A stretch of DNA of 64,000 nucleotides, taken from positions 3,988,501 through 4,052,500 of the forward strand of contig NZ_CP076039.1 of NCBI RefSeq assembly GCF_014529625.1, read 5' to 3'. Positions 17,775-27,101 of this stretch are shown piece by piece. The translations under genes were made by a program, and so were the position numbers. The notes beneath the pieces are model-generated. The model was not told the DNA's origin, made no database searches, and saw nothing but the letters and a program-made list of their open reading frames with translations. This stretch comes from Candidatus Pelagisphaera phototrophica (lineage in GTDB: Bacteria; Verrucomicrobiota; Verrucomicrobiia; Opitutales; Opitutaceae). The first letter of the stretch is position 1. The number at the start of each line of letters is the position of its first letter.

Positions 17775-19247
17775 CTAGTCGTAGGTTTTCTGGACACCTC
17801 TATCGCTAGAATCTGGAAGGGTGAAGTCTAGCCCAATTGGCCGAGCGGTCGCATCTGCAATCCGGCCCTTCAGCGCTTTGAGCAAGTACTCAAGCTCCTG
17901 CTTGTACTCCAGATTTCGGGCGACGTTTCGCATTTCCTCGGGGTCCCTCCTTCGGTCATACAACTCCAGATTGTCCGGATCATCGATTTTCCATTGCGTA
18001 ATCCGGAAATTATCGGTCCGTAGCGTGTATCCGTTTATCAACTGTGTGAAGGCATTGGAGCGGACCGTGTTTGAAACATCCCTGAGGACAGGCTGCAGGC
18101 TGATTCCCTTCACGTAGTCCGGCGGTGGCGGCAGACCTACTAAATCACTTAAGGTACGGTAGAAGTCAATCATCTCAGCAAACCCTTGGGCCCGCCCACC
18201 CGATTGCGTGACCCCCGGAGCAGAAATTATCAAGGGCACTCTATCCGCATTCTCAAAAAGCGTGTTCTTTTGGTAGTGCCCATGTTCACCCATGTGGTAG
18301 CCATGGTCTGAGCTAAAGAGCACAATGGCATCCTCTTTTAAGCCTAGATCTTCGAGGGCGTCCATGACTCGTCCGATCTGAGCATCTACAAAGGAGATCG
18401 TCGCGTAGTAGGCATGAATCGCCTTACGAGCCATTTCCTCTGGCAGGTCGATTTGGGGTTTAAACGCAGTAACCGATTTCCGGGCGGGTTCTGGAAGGGT
18501 ATCCAAATAACCCTCTGGAATCCGTGGGACGGTGATTTCAGACAAGTCATACAAATCGAAATACTTCTTTGGAGCGACGTAAGGAGTATGCGGTTTATAG
18601 AATCCAACCGCGAGAAAAAAGGGTTCTTCCGCAACCGCATACTGGCGTAATAACCGGATGGATTCTGTCGCCACGATTCCATCTGTCTGTTCTTCATCCT
18701 CCCCTTCCGCTGCAAGCCAACTCAATGTGGCCCCAAAACTTCCGGGTCGTAGCGAAAAGATCTTTTCCTCCTCTTCCTTGTCGCGTCCACGTGGGTTTAT
18801 CTTCGTATCCCACGAAGCCGGATCGTCGTGCCCATCCGTGCCAATGCCTCTCGGATTATCGTAGTGATAGATCTTCCCAACCCGAGCCGCCGTGTATCCA
18901 TTCGCCATGAAATGCTGCGAAAGCGTCACCGCATCTGGAACATAGTCCCGAAACATCCTTCGCAACACGGTCACGCCATTTTGCTCTGGATATAAGCCCG
19001 TCATAAAGCTGGCTCTGGAGGGGCCACAAACGGGATAGTTACAGTAGGCATTCTCGAAAAGAACTCCCTCCTCAGCTAGCCGATCAATATTGGGAGACTG
19101 AACCAACGGGTGACCATAGCTGCCCAGATCACAGTTTAGATCATCCGTCATGATGAATACCACGTTGGGTTTAGCGACAGAACTTGCCATGCTAGCAACG
19201 AAAAAACCAAGCGTGATGCCAACTCTAAAAACAAATCTAGGCTTCAT
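17775..19247 (-). CDS. Secreted sulfatase, iduronate-2-sulfatase-like
   Basis: The 490-residue type I sulfatase is exported by an N-terminal signal (residues 1-25, ending near SSVAKPN). Metal ligands D35-D36 lie in FIMTDDLN, and the formylglycine motif is C74-GPSR78 (PVCGPSRASFMTGLYP). HTPYVAPKKYFDLYD, SSDHGYHMGEHG and NTLFENADRVPL are typical of the iduronate-2-sulfatase/choline-sulfatase-like group. The Met at 19247 gives a normal signal; an upstream ATG at 19292 adds 15 unhelpful residues. It is the most distal gene of the minus-strand amino-sugar locus and would remove sulfate from a periplasmic glycan fragment. Exact linkage specificity cannot be assigned. Confidence 0.9.
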   Translation of the reverse strand: MKPRFVFRVGITLGFFVASMASSVAKPNVVFIMTDDLNCDLGSYGHPLVQSPNIDRLAEEGVLFENAYCNYPVCGPSRASFMTGLYPEQNGVTVLRRMFRDYVPDAVTLSQHFMANGYTAARVGKIYHYDNPRGIGTDGHDDPASWDTKINPRGRDKEEEEKIFSLRPGSFGATLSWLAAEGEDEEQTDGIVATESIRLLRQYAVAEEPFFLAVGFYKPHTPYVAPKKYFDLYDLSEITVPRIPEGYLDTLPEPARKSVTAFKPQIDLPEEMARKAIHAYYATISFVDAQIGRVMDALEDLGLKEDAIVLFSSDHGYHMGEHGHYQKNTLFENADRVPLIISAPGVTQSGGRAQGFAEMIDFYRTLSDLVGLPPPPDYVKGISLQPVLRDVSNTVRSNAFTQLINGYTLRTDNFRITQWKIDDPDNLELYDRRRDPEEMRNVARNLEYKQELEYLLKALKGRIADATARPIGLDFTLPDSSDRGVQKTYD

Positions 19248-19384
19248 ACGAAGAAGTACTACGGCACATCTCGAGGCTTTACAAGCAGCCATACAATCGG
19301 CGACAGAAATTACTACCGACAGATTGTAGTCATCTATGATTTGGGTATCAGTTTCTTAAAGGACCGCAAAGATCCCGAAGGATG

Positions 19385-19405
19385 GGACGGGCTGGATACC
19401 CGCCC
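19385..19405 (-). other. Short hairpin between the two sulfatase genes
   Basis: On the minus strand GGGCGGG and CCCGTCC form a 7-bp stem (one G-U pair) around a 7-nt loop, starting 5 bases after the stop of the upstream sulfatase. No T-run follows, so it is not a classical terminator; it may stabilise the transcript end or attenuate readthrough. Confidence 0.3.
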
Positions 19406-19409
19406 ACAA

Positions 19410-20921
19410 TCAATCCCCCAGCTGCTTAATCTTGAAGCGTTCTAAAACCGCGGGTTCGCGTTCGCTCTCCATGATCGCTTCTATCTTAGCAACAACTTCA
19501 GGATAGGCGGCGGAAACATCGAACTGCTCCCTTGGGTCAGTCTTTAGATTGTACAGCTCCAGATCCATGTTTCCTTTGAAAATCCCTTTTCGCAGGGCTT
19601 TCCAATCTCCCATGCGAACCGCTTGCTGTCCCTCGTAGGCGGGAAATTCCCAATACAGGAATTCATGAGGTTCTTGCGGTTCTCCCAGAAGATTCGGGAC
19701 AAAACTGAGTCCATCTACATCCGAAGGAACTAGGGCACCGGAAAGCTCGCACAGTGTAGGGAGCACGTCCCAAAAGGCGGAGACATGCTGAGAAGTTCGC
19801 CCCCCCTTGATCATGCCCTCCCAACTGGCAATCATCGGTACTCGAATACCCCCTTCCGTTGAAAAACCTTTAGCCCAACCATATTCACTTTTGAAAGGCG
19901 AAGCACTTTCAAAATAATTGGAATCGCTACCGCCATTATAGGTGGGGCCATTGTCGCTGGAAAACAGAATCAATGTGTTTTCGTAAAGTCCGAGCTTTTT
20001 CAGTTCGCTGACAATGTCGCCTACTTGCTCATCCAAATAGGATACCATTGCCGCATAGGTCGCTCGGGGGGTCCTATTGGGGAAATATCCCTTGTTCCCA
20101 AGGTAGGGATCTTCAGGTCCCAGTTTTTTCTGGTAATATTCAACCCAACTCTCTGGAGCCTGCAGCGGAACATGGGGAATGGGCGAAGCGAAATATAAAA
20201 AGAAGGGGCTTTCCTTGTTCTCCCTCACAAATTCCAAGGCCTCCCCGAGCATGAGCTCTGGCGCATATTCGCTTAACCGGTATTTCGAATAGCTCGCAGG
20301 ATCGTTTGGATCTGCTCCTTCTGCCAGCTTCGTCCCCGGAACGACTAGCTCGTTATCGAGCCAATCCTTTTCTTCGTTTTTCCAAAGGTGTTTGGGATAG
20401 AAAGTGTGTGCCTGACGCTGGCAGTTGTATCCGTAGAAAAAGTCAAACCCCATCTTGGTCGGGATACTGTTTGTAAGGGGGGCACCCAGTCCCCATTTAC
20501 CGACAATGGCCGTTTTGTATCCAACTCCCTGTAGCAACGTACCAATCGTTTTAGTCCCTACTGGAAGCGGGCGCTGACCCTCCAGATTTGGATCTTCGAC
20601 CGCCTTTGCGAAATTCCAAGTGTCTCCACGTTCCCTCCACTCGTCATTACCACGAATGTAGGCATGGCCTGTGTGTTTCCCTGTCATGAGAACACAGCGT
20701 GATGGAGCGCAAACCGGGGAACCTGAGTAATGTTGAGTAAACCGAATACCACTCGCCGCCAAGGCGTCTATGTTTGGCGTTTCAATTGTGTCCTGTCCAT
20801 AGCAGCCAAGTTCATTGTAGCCTAAATCGTCCGCGAGAATATAGACGATATTTGGCTTCTCTGAATAGACTGAGTGTAATTGCAGGATCGTTACGACCGA
20901 AATTAAGAGAATCGATTTCAT
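19410..20921 (-). CDS. Secreted arylsulfatase A-like sulfatase
   Basis: The 503-residue sulfatase has a signal peptide (about residues 1-20), metal ligands D31-D32 in YILADDLGYNELGCYG and the formylglycine motif C71-APSR75. GKWGLG (His replaced by Trp-Gly context as in this group), FFLYFASPIPHVPLQAP, FSSDNGPTYNGG and a FSTEGGIRVPMI substrate-loop follow. It resembles the N-acetylgalactosamine-6-sulfatase/arylsulfatase A group rather than the neighbouring iduronate-like enzyme, so the two sulfatases probably cut different sulfate esters. It lies 96 bp downstream of the GH109-like gene with a long hairpin between them, and 162 bp upstream of the next sulfatase. Confidence 0.9.
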   Translation of the reverse strand: MKSILLISVVTILQLHSVYSEKPNIVYILADDLGYNELGCYGQDTIETPNIDALAASGIRFTQHYSGSPVCAPSRCVLMTGKHTGHAYIRGNDEWRERGDTWNFAKAVEDPNLEGQRPLPVGTKTIGTLLQGVGYKTAIVGKWGLGAPLTNSIPTKMGFDFFYGYNCQRQAHTFYPKHLWKNEEKDWLDNELVVPGTKLAEGADPNDPASYSKYRLSEYAPELMLGEALEFVRENKESPFFLYFASPIPHVPLQAPESWVEYYQKKLGPEDPYLGNKGYFPNRTPRATYAAMVSYLDEQVGDIVSELKKLGLYENTLILFSSDNGPTYNGGSDSNYFESASPFKSEYGWAKGFSTEGGIRVPMIASWEGMIKGGRTSQHVSAFWDVLPTLCELSGALVPSDVDGLSFVPNLLGEPQEPHEFLYWEFPAYEGQQAVRMGDWKALRKGIFKGNMDLELYNLKTDPREQFDVSAAYPEVVAKIEAIMESEREPAVLERFKIKQLGD

Positions 20922-20941
20922 AATTAGTCTGTTTTTTATCC

Positions 20942-21013
20942 GTAGCTCTGTGCTTCAGCCTGAGCCATTTTTCTTTCTCAATCTTTCCTGCTCAGGCTGA
21001 AGCACTGAGCTAC
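20942..21013. repeat. Long inverted repeat (24-bp arms) between GH109-like and sulfatase genes
   Basis: Arms 20942-20965 and 20990-21013 are reverse complements at 23 of 24 positions (core GCTTCAGCCTGAGC), separated by 24 bases of pyrimidine-rich loop. It nearly fills the gap between two codirectional genes. It could be a terminator, an RNA stability element or a copy of a dispersed palindromic repeat. A weak T-rich stretch in the loop, not after the stem, argues against a simple terminator. Confidence 0.85.
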
Positions 21014-21017
21014 TTTA

Positions 21018-22418
21018 TTACGCGACAATATCTAAAGGCTTCGTATGCTTCCACTCTCCTCGCGTAAAATCGGGAAACACCTGAGGGGCCCCATCTTCCG
21101 CAACCGATTTTTCGCTGAGCGGTGATACTGCACTCCAAAACGCGCCTTCATAAACATTCTGATCAAGAGGCTGCCCGAGGCGCAGACACTCAATCATACG
21201 GTAGCGCATGATAAAGTCCATTCCCCCATGGCCTCCCATCTTTTTAGCAAGTTCTCCGAGGCGCTTGTATAGAGGATGTTCATACTTTGCAAAAATCGCT
21301 TCCAATTGCTCTCCTTCCGCCCACTTGTGGTGGTTGTCGGTCGCCCCGTCTACTCCTCCTTCTAAAGCCACTCGAGTGGGAAACCCCGCTAGCGTCCCCT
21401 TCGTCCCTTGTACCAAATTGTGACGAGAGTAGGGTCGAGGACTGGTTTCGTCCCATTGAACCATTACGGTTCGTCCCAAATTCGTTTTGATGATCGACGT
21501 ATTGAGGTCACCCCCTTTGAAATCGATCTTATTCCACTTGTGATCGGCCGGAAAGTTCTCTTTCGCGTACAGACTGCGTCCTCGCCCAAGGGTTGAATAC
21601 GAAACCAGTCTCCCAAAATTGTCATCTCCACGAGCCAGATTCATGTATTGCGCCACTGGGCCAAGGCCATGGGTGGGATACAAGTTCCCATCACGATTTG
21701 CGTAATGGTAGGTTCTCCAAGAGCCGGTACTGCGCTCACTGTTCATTTGGCCACGCAGCTCGTGAATGTATGAGGCTTCGGCATGCAGCAATTCGCCAAT
21801 CACCCCTTGGCGGCACATATTAAGATAGATCAACTCTTCGCGCCCATAGTTGACATTCTCCATCATCATACAGTGCCTGCCGGTTGATTCCGATGTATCC
21901 ACGATATCCCACATTTCCTTATTGGTCAGCGCCAAGGGAACTTCGACAAACGCGTGCACTCCTGCCTTCATGGCCTCGATTGCCATCGGAGCGTGCAACT
22001 TCCATGGAGTAGCGATGACTACCATGTCAGGCTTTCGCTCGCGAAGCATTTGCTTCCAGCTATCACCATTTTCGTAGTACAGTTTAATGTTTTGATGCCG
22101 CTCTCCCTTGCCCGCCGCAACGCTCTTGCTTTGGGCCTTTTTTGCTAGATCTTCGTGCAGGTCGCTGATTCCAACCACTTCAGTGCCTTCGATTTCCGCT
22201 ATCTGACTATTGTGCCCACTCCCTCGTGCTCCCACACCGATAAAGGCGCAACGCACAGTATCGAGTTTAGGAGCGATAAAGTCGCCCATATACTTGGCGC
22301 TAGCTCTCCGCGAAGGCGTTTCACTCTTCTTTGCGATCGTGCAACCGGCCACGATTCCAGTCGCCGAAGCCCCTATAATTTTTACGAATTTGCGGCGCGA
22401 ACTATCTTCACTTTTCAT
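21018..22418 (-). CDS. GH109-family NAD-dependent glycosidase (alpha-N-acetylgalactosaminidase-like)
   Basis: The 466-residue protein has a Tat signal (S7RRKFVK) followed by a lipobox-like VAGC26. A Gfo/Idh/MocA Rossmann domain follows (CAFIGVGARGSGH, residues about 57-69; VVIATPWKLHAPMAIEA; HAFVEVPLAL). The block GSWRTYHYANRDGNLYPTHG and the following GPVAQYMNLARGDDN are characteristic of GH109, whose NAD cofactor mediates redox-assisted cleavage of terminal alpha-GalNAc. Full family length. It lies 39 bp downstream of the symporter in the amino-sugar locus, which supports a GalNAc-type substrate. A plain oxidoreductase is possible, but the GH109 signature is strong. Confidence 0.82.
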   Translation of the reverse strand: MKSEDSSRRKFVKIIGASATGIVAGCTIAKKSETPSRRASAKYMGDFIAPKLDTVRCAFIGVGARGSGHNSQIAEIEGTEVVGISDLHEDLAKKAQSKSVAAGKGERHQNIKLYYENGDSWKQMLRERKPDMVVIATPWKLHAPMAIEAMKAGVHAFVEVPLALTNKEMWDIVDTSESTGRHCMMMENVNYGREELIYLNMCRQGVIGELLHAEASYIHELRGQMNSERSTGSWRTYHYANRDGNLYPTHGLGPVAQYMNLARGDDNFGRLVSYSTLGRGRSLYAKENFPADHKWNKIDFKGGDLNTSIIKTNLGRTVMVQWDETSPRPYSRHNLVQGTKGTLAGFPTRVALEGGVDGATDNHHKWAEGEQLEAIFAKYEHPLYKRLGELAKKMGGHGGMDFIMRYRMIECLRLGQPLDQNVYEGAFWSAVSPLSEKSVAEDGAPQVFPDFTRGEWKHTKPLDIVA

Positions 22419-22457
22419 ATTAGCTGAAAGCTTTCTGTTTTATTCTGTATCCAAATG

Positions 22458-24263
22458 TTATGTGTCAAACATGCTTCTTGATCCGCCGCCCACATTTTTT
22501 GAGGTGATTAGTTTCACCGCCAAACCGATCGCGATCACTAGGAGAATTAGACCTATTCCATATTCCCCATAAATCAGTTTTCCGATTCCAAAAAGAAAAC
22601 CGTATACGGAAACGATGCCCATAAGGGCTTGGGCAATCTGCGGCCACAGGGCCTCGGGTCTGGGGAGGAAAGTCTTGGATTGTTCACGCACGGGATTCCA
22701 CCCGTTACCTCCAGGGCTGACCCGCTTGTAGAACATGAGCAAATTCTTCATGTCGCTCGGAGGCGTAAGAAGAGTGACCGTTACCCAAATGACTGTTGTC
22801 ATTCCAATACCACTGATGAGCTCTACCCACCAAGCCCATCCGGGATCCACCACCTTGAATGTAACCGCGATAATGAAGGAAGCAATCATCGCCGCCAACT
22901 CGCTGAAGGCATTGATTCGCCACCAGAACCAGCGAAGGATGAAAAGAAGTCCCGTACCCGCACCGACCTGAAGCAAAATTTGAAACGTATCAAGAGCACT
23001 CTTCAAATTAAGCGCCAGCCAGCCAGCAAACACCATTAGCACCGCGGTTGATATCCGGCCAACCAATACCAGTTCCTTGCCACTGGCTTTCGGCTTAACG
23101 AAACGCTTATAAAAATCGTGCGCTACGTACGAGGAGCCCCAATTTAGATGCGTCGATATCGTCGACATGTAAGCGGCTACCAACGACGCGAGTACGAGAC
23201 CCATCCAACCACTTGGTAGAAAGGTCAGCATCGCCGGATAGGCAAGATCGTGACCTAAAACGCTTGGATCTACATCGGGAAACGCCACCTGGATGCTTTC
23301 TAGAGTCGGGAAGACGACCAGCGACGCAAGCGCAACTAGAATCCAAGGCCAAGGACGGAGCCCATAGTGGGCGAAATTGAAAAACAGAACCGCACCCGTT
23401 GCCTGTCGCTCATTTTTCGCCGCCAGCATACGCTGAGCAATGTAACCGCCACCGCCTGGCTCCGCGCCCGGATACCAGACACTCCACCACTGGACGACTA
23501 ACGGGATCACCAACAATGTCATCCAGAGGTTTAGGTTCTCATCCGTCAACGTCCCCGAAGCGTCACGCTCCACCGTCGGAAAAAATCCAATCTTGTCCGC
23601 GACGTTTGGGTGCTCCAGCAAGGCTCCCAACGACCCAATATCCGCATGCCCAATAGCGAAAAAAGCAGCCCCCACAGAGCCGATCATGGCCACAATAAAC
23701 AACAGGAAGTCCGTGAAAACAACTCCCCTAAATCCTCCCAAGGACGAGAATACCACCGTAACCGCCGAGGCCCACAAGATACATTGCAGAGGACTGAATC
23801 CTAGCATGACGCCCCCAATCTTGATCGCAGCGAGAGAGACCGACGCCATAATCATGATATTGAAAAAGACCCCGAGATAGAGAGCTCTGAAGCCACGCAA
23901 AAACGCGGCACTCTTTCCGGTATATCGAACTTCATAGAACTCGATGTCCGTCAATACGTCCATACGCCTCCACAGCTTGGCGTAGAGAAATACCGTCACC
24001 ATACCGGTGACCAGAAAAGCCCACCAAACCCAGTTCCCCGCCACTCCGTTTTGCCGCACAATATCCGTGACGAGATTCGGAGTATCCGTTGAGAACGTTG
24101 TCGCTACCATCGATACTCCCAGTAGCCACCAGGGCATCTCTCTTCCCCCAAGGAAAAAGTTCCAGGCATTTTTACCAGCTATCTTTGCGACTACGACGCC
24201 GATCAATACCACTGCGAGAAAGTAGACGCCAATTATGATCCAATCGAGATTTGTGAGTTGCAT
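22458..24263 (-). CDS. Sodium:solute symporter family transporter
   Basis: A 601-residue inner-membrane SSS-family protein with about 14 hydrophobic segments beginning at residue 8 (DWIIIGVYFLAVVLIGVVVA), the family-typical FFLGGREMPWWLLGVSM and SMVATTFSTDTPNLV in the first helices, and AAYMSTISTHLNWGSSYVAHDFY (around residue 360). It would import the sugar released outside or in the periplasm, driven by sodium. It sits 13 bp downstream of the isomerase gene and 39 bp upstream of the GH109-like gene. No SusD or phosphotransferase importer is present in the locus, so this is the likely inner-membrane uptake route. The substrate, an amino sugar, is inferred. Confidence 0.9.
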   Translation of the reverse strand: MQLTNLDWIIIGVYFLAVVLIGVVVAKIAGKNAWNFFLGGREMPWWLLGVSMVATTFSTDTPNLVTDIVRQNGVAGNWVWWAFLVTGMVTVFLYAKLWRRMDVLTDIEFYEVRYTGKSAAFLRGFRALYLGVFFNIMIMASVSLAAIKIGGVMLGFSPLQCILWASAVTVVFSSLGGFRGVVFTDFLLFIVAMIGSVGAAFFAIGHADIGSLGALLEHPNVADKIGFFPTVERDASGTLTDENLNLWMTLLVIPLVVQWWSVWYPGAEPGGGGYIAQRMLAAKNERQATGAVLFFNFAHYGLRPWPWILVALASLVVFPTLESIQVAFPDVDPSVLGHDLAYPAMLTFLPSGWMGLVLASLVAAYMSTISTHLNWGSSYVAHDFYKRFVKPKASGKELVLVGRISTAVLMVFAGWLALNLKSALDTFQILLQVGAGTGLLFILRWFWWRINAFSELAAMIASFIIAVTFKVVDPGWAWWVELISGIGMTTVIWVTVTLLTPPSDMKNLLMFYKRVSPGGNGWNPVREQSKTFLPRPEALWPQIAQALMGIVSVYGFLFGIGKLIYGEYGIGLILLVIAIGLAVKLITSKNVGGGSRSMFDT

Positions 24264-24276
24264 AGTGGGGAGGGGC

Positions 24277-25140
24277 TTAATCGGAGGGCCAAGCGAGACC
24301 GAATATACTGTCCATGGCCCGAGAGGTATTGTCGATCAAAGTCTCAGGAGCATACTTATAAAAGGGAACAGGAGGAATCATTTCCGCCGCCACCCAACCG
24401 GAATAACCGATCGATTTAAGTGACTGGACCACCTCTGGCCAATTGACGTCCCCTGAGAGCAGATCGACAAATCCGTCCACCGAACCCACTGCCCTTCGAT
24501 AGTCTTTCACGTGAACCCGACGAATCCGATCCTTCAGAATCCGAATCCAGTGCTCGGGATAGCCCGTGGCGAGTACGTTCCCCACATCGAAATAGCTCCC
24601 GACGTGCGCATCATCAAACTGATCAATGAATCGAGCCATTTCCAGAGGGCTCAGCAGGAATTTATTCCACACGTTTTCAATACCGATATCTACTCCCAAC
24701 TCTTTCGCTAAAGGAAGTGCGTTCGATATGAATTCAGTCGCCCGATCCCAAACTTTATCATAGGATAGCTCCTCACAGCCCGGAATAAAGTCGGCTCCAA
24801 CGGAGCCAGGGACAACGAGGACCGCACCGATCCCCAATTGGGATGCCACGCGAATTTGCTTTTCCAATACTACTTTAGCTTGAGCCCGCGATTCGGCATT
24901 CTCGCTGGCAGGATTGAATTCCCAGTACATCCCCGTAGCTAAGCCGCTTAAGGTAAGCCCAGAATCCGCTGCCAGTGATCCGATCGCGGCGATCGCGTCC
25001 TCATCACTATCCAAAGTAATGGGCCCATCCCCACTGACATCGAGCTCGATACCTTCAAATCCCGCATCCTTGGCGAGCTTCATTTTATCCTTTAAAGACC
25101 AGTCCCCATAAAAGGACCAGATGCTGATAGATTTTTTCAT
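24277..25140 (-). CDS. Sugar phosphate isomerase/epimerase family protein (xylose isomerase-like TIM barrel)
   Basis: The 287-residue protein is an AP-endonuclease-2-type TIM barrel. It shows FEGIELDVSGDGP near residue 27, IENVWNKFLLSPLEMARFI with a metal-ligand Glu, GSYFDVGNVLATGYP with the ligand Asp, HVKDYRR and WVAAEMIPP near the end. The start at 25140 gives MKKSISIWSFYGDW, the usual beginning; an ATG at 25182 is probably upstream of the true start. Gene order between a Gfo/Idh/MocA oxidoreductase and a symporter is the common pairing for sugar oxidation-isomerisation modules. Substrate unknown; it would act on the imported sugar or an oxidised form. Confidence 0.83.
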   Translation of the reverse strand: MKKSISIWSFYGDWSLKDKMKLAKDAGFEGIELDVSGDGPITLDSDEDAIAAIGSLAADSGLTLSGLATGMYWEFNPASENAESRAQAKVVLEKQIRVASQLGIGAVLVVPGSVGADFIPGCEELSYDKVWDRATEFISNALPLAKELGVDIGIENVWNKFLLSPLEMARFIDQFDDAHVGSYFDVGNVLATGYPEHWIRILKDRIRRVHVKDYRRAVGSVDGFVDLLSGDVNWPEVVQSLKSIGYSGWVAAEMIPPVPFYKYAPETLIDNTSRAMDSIFGLAWPSD

Positions 25141-25201
25141 GAGATTTTTTGTATTTTGATGTAAGGCTGGCACTGGCACCATGCCCTACGAATTCAGATG
25201 A

Positions 25202-26230
25202 TTACTCTTTTCCTTCCCCCAATTCAATCTCCTTGAGCGTTAAGGCCAACGATTCACGAGCATCCTCCAAAGTCGCAATAGCCGGAGGATTTCCTTCACT
25301 GAGGCAATTCACAAAATACTTCAACTCGTTCAGGTAGCCACCCAAGTCCGAGACATTGCCCTCGCCACTTTGGGATTCGCCCGCATCCGTTTGAACGACA
25401 TCCAAAGGGGTGGGAGCTTCCTCGCCTTGGCATATCGTCAGACCTTTCCCGTTAGCTGAATCGAAATCGAGAACGGCATTCTCGTAGATCGCATGAAACG
25501 CCATCTGGAACCCCCAGTTCTTCGGATAGTTCCAACCGCCTTCCGAACACACAGTCAACGAATCATACTCCATCAAACTGAACACGTGAACCGGACCACT
25601 AAAGTCACGCGTCACGCTGCTCTTGACAGAATGCGGCTGTCCCAACAAAGCCAGTACGAAATCCGTATCGTGAATGTGCAGATCCAATGCCGCACCTCCG
25701 GATTTCGATTCGTCGTTCAGCCAGTTCTCTATTCCGTAATCTGGGCGACCCGCCCGCCTGGCTAGACTCAGGCTCAACAACTTCCCTCCGTCACCGCTTT
25801 TATGATACTCCATAAAGCGCATGTACTCTGGCCAGAAGCGAAGGCAATGTCCGACTTGGGCAAACGTCCCATTCGCCTTCGCCGCACTTATAATCGCATC
25901 TGCTTCTTTCACCGACAAAGCGAGCGGCTTTTCACAAAAAAGAGCCTTTCCCGCTTCGGCTGCCTCGATCGCGTATTTCTTGTGCAAAAACGTTGGCATG
26001 CACACATCGACGAAATCGCTATCGGCCGCCGCCAAGGCCTCGCTCAATTCTGCGAATACCGGAGCGGGACAACCCAGTTTATCCAGTTTCTCCTTTGACG
26101 CCTCAACCCGGTCGTCAACCGCTGCCACGAGCTCTACGTTCGGCAAGCTCTTGTAAATTTGAGCGTGCATACCGCCCATAAAACCGCATCCGACGAGGAT
26201 GCCCTTTAAATTGTCTCTTTCGCTACTCAT
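25202..26230 (-). CDS. Gfo/Idh/MocA family oxidoreductase
   Basis: A 342-residue cytosolic NAD(P)-dependent oxidoreductase without a signal peptide. The Rossmann motif GILVGCGFMGGMHAQIY is at residues 10-26, the EKPLALS motif with the catalytic-type Lys near 100, and GGAALDLHIHDTDFVLALLG near 185 supplies the usual Asp/His pair. Its start codon overlaps the stop of the PIG-L gene (TAATG, one base), so the two are translationally coupled. It is followed 61 bp later by the isomerase. It would oxidise or epimerise a sugar in the amino-sugar pathway and is distinct from the exported GH109-like paralogue in the same operon. Confidence 0.88.
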   Translation of the reverse strand: MSSERDNLKGILVGCGFMGGMHAQIYKSLPNVELVAAVDDRVEASKEKLDKLGCPAPVFAELSEALAAADSDFVDVCMPTFLHKKYAIEAAEAGKALFCEKPLALSVKEADAIISAAKANGTFAQVGHCLRFWPEYMRFMEYHKSGDGGKLLSLSLARRAGRPDYGIENWLNDESKSGGAALDLHIHDTDFVLALLGQPHSVKSSVTRDFSGPVHVFSLMEYDSLTVCSEGGWNYPKNWGFQMAFHAIYENAVLDFDSANGKGLTICQGEEAPTPLDVVQTDAGESQSGEGNVSDLGGYLNELKYFVNCLSEGNPPAIATLEDARESLALTLKEIELGEGKE

Positions 26231-27081
26231 TAGGAATATTTCTGAACCCGATCTTTTACATCTTGGGACAACCGCCCGATTTCTTCTAGGATAAAGGCTT
26301 CAATGGAAAGGTCCGGATTCACTACGAGCGGTTTCAAATCGATTCCCCAGGCTACCGATTGATAGATGTCCGATCCATGCGAGTCAAACATGGTAGCATT
26401 GGCTCGCCTTCGACCTTCAACCGCCAAATCATACCGTTTTCCACCCGCAATCTGGGATTCGAAAACCGCATACAGTTTAGCTGACAAATTTGGATACGCA
26501 TCGCAAACCATCGCAACCTTCTCCGAATCATCCAGCCAATCCAGGCTCCTCCAGACTTCGCAGCCGATCACTCGTTCAGGAACGTGAGTTACAGCCGTCT
26601 GGCGCAAGGCTTCAATGCTGCATCCTAAAACTGCAATGTGACTATCATGCTTGTCAGCCGGCTGATGTAGATAAACCACATTCGGTCGGGATTTCTTCAA
26701 TACAGCAAGGATGTCCGCGGTCACATTAGACCGTCCTTCACCTTTGAGTTCCGAACTCGGATAGTCCAACTGGAACTGGGCCGTATACTCGCCAATCTCG
26801 GCCGCGTCGCGCTGCTCTTTGCGGCGGACGTTTCGAATCTCTTCATCACTGTAACTCGCAAACGGACCCGTTCGAGAGCTCCCTCTGCCATCGGTTACCG
26901 TAATGCCCGCGAACCACTGGTCCTGCTTTTCGTAGCAAGACGCGATCCCTTCGTAGGCCATAAACTCCAAATCGTCCTGATGGGCCCCGATCCCCAAATG
27001 CGTCGCTCGGGCGAGCGCAGAGTCTACCGTCAGGCTGTCCCGCAGCCAAATATCCGCACCTTCATTGTGGAAAATTGACAC
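26230..27081 (-). CDS. PIG-L (LmbE) family N-deacetylase
   Basis: A 283-residue zinc-dependent deacetylase of the PIG-L/LmbE/MshB family, which removes acetyl groups from N-acetylglucosaminyl compounds. The metal motif GIGAHQDDLEFM is at residues 30-41 (usual AHPDD here AHQDD), and a second histidine lies in YLHQPADKHDSH. I choose the GTG at 27081: it gives a start just before conserved sequence, lies 20 bp after the nagB stop, and has AAAGGA about 10 bases upstream. An ATG at 27225 would overlap nagB by about 120 bp. It would deacetylate an N-acetyl amino sugar to feed NagB. The last base of its stop overlaps the next start. Confidence 0.85.
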   Translation of the reverse strand: MSIFHNEGADIWLRDSLTVDSALARATHLGIGAHQDDLEFMAYEGIASCYEKQDQWFAGITVTDGRGSSRTGPFASYSDEEIRNVRRKEQRDAAEIGEYTAQFQLDYPSSELKGEGRSNVTADILAVLKKSRPNVVYLHQPADKHDSHIAVLGCSIEALRQTAVTHVPERVIGCEVWRSLDWLDDSEKVAMVCDAYPNLSAKLYAVFESQIAGGKRYDLAVEGRRRANATMFDSHGSDIYQSVAWGIDLKPLVVNPDLSIEAFILEEIGRLSQDVKDRVQKYS

Positions 27082-27101
27082 TAGATTATCCTTTCTCGCT
27101 T

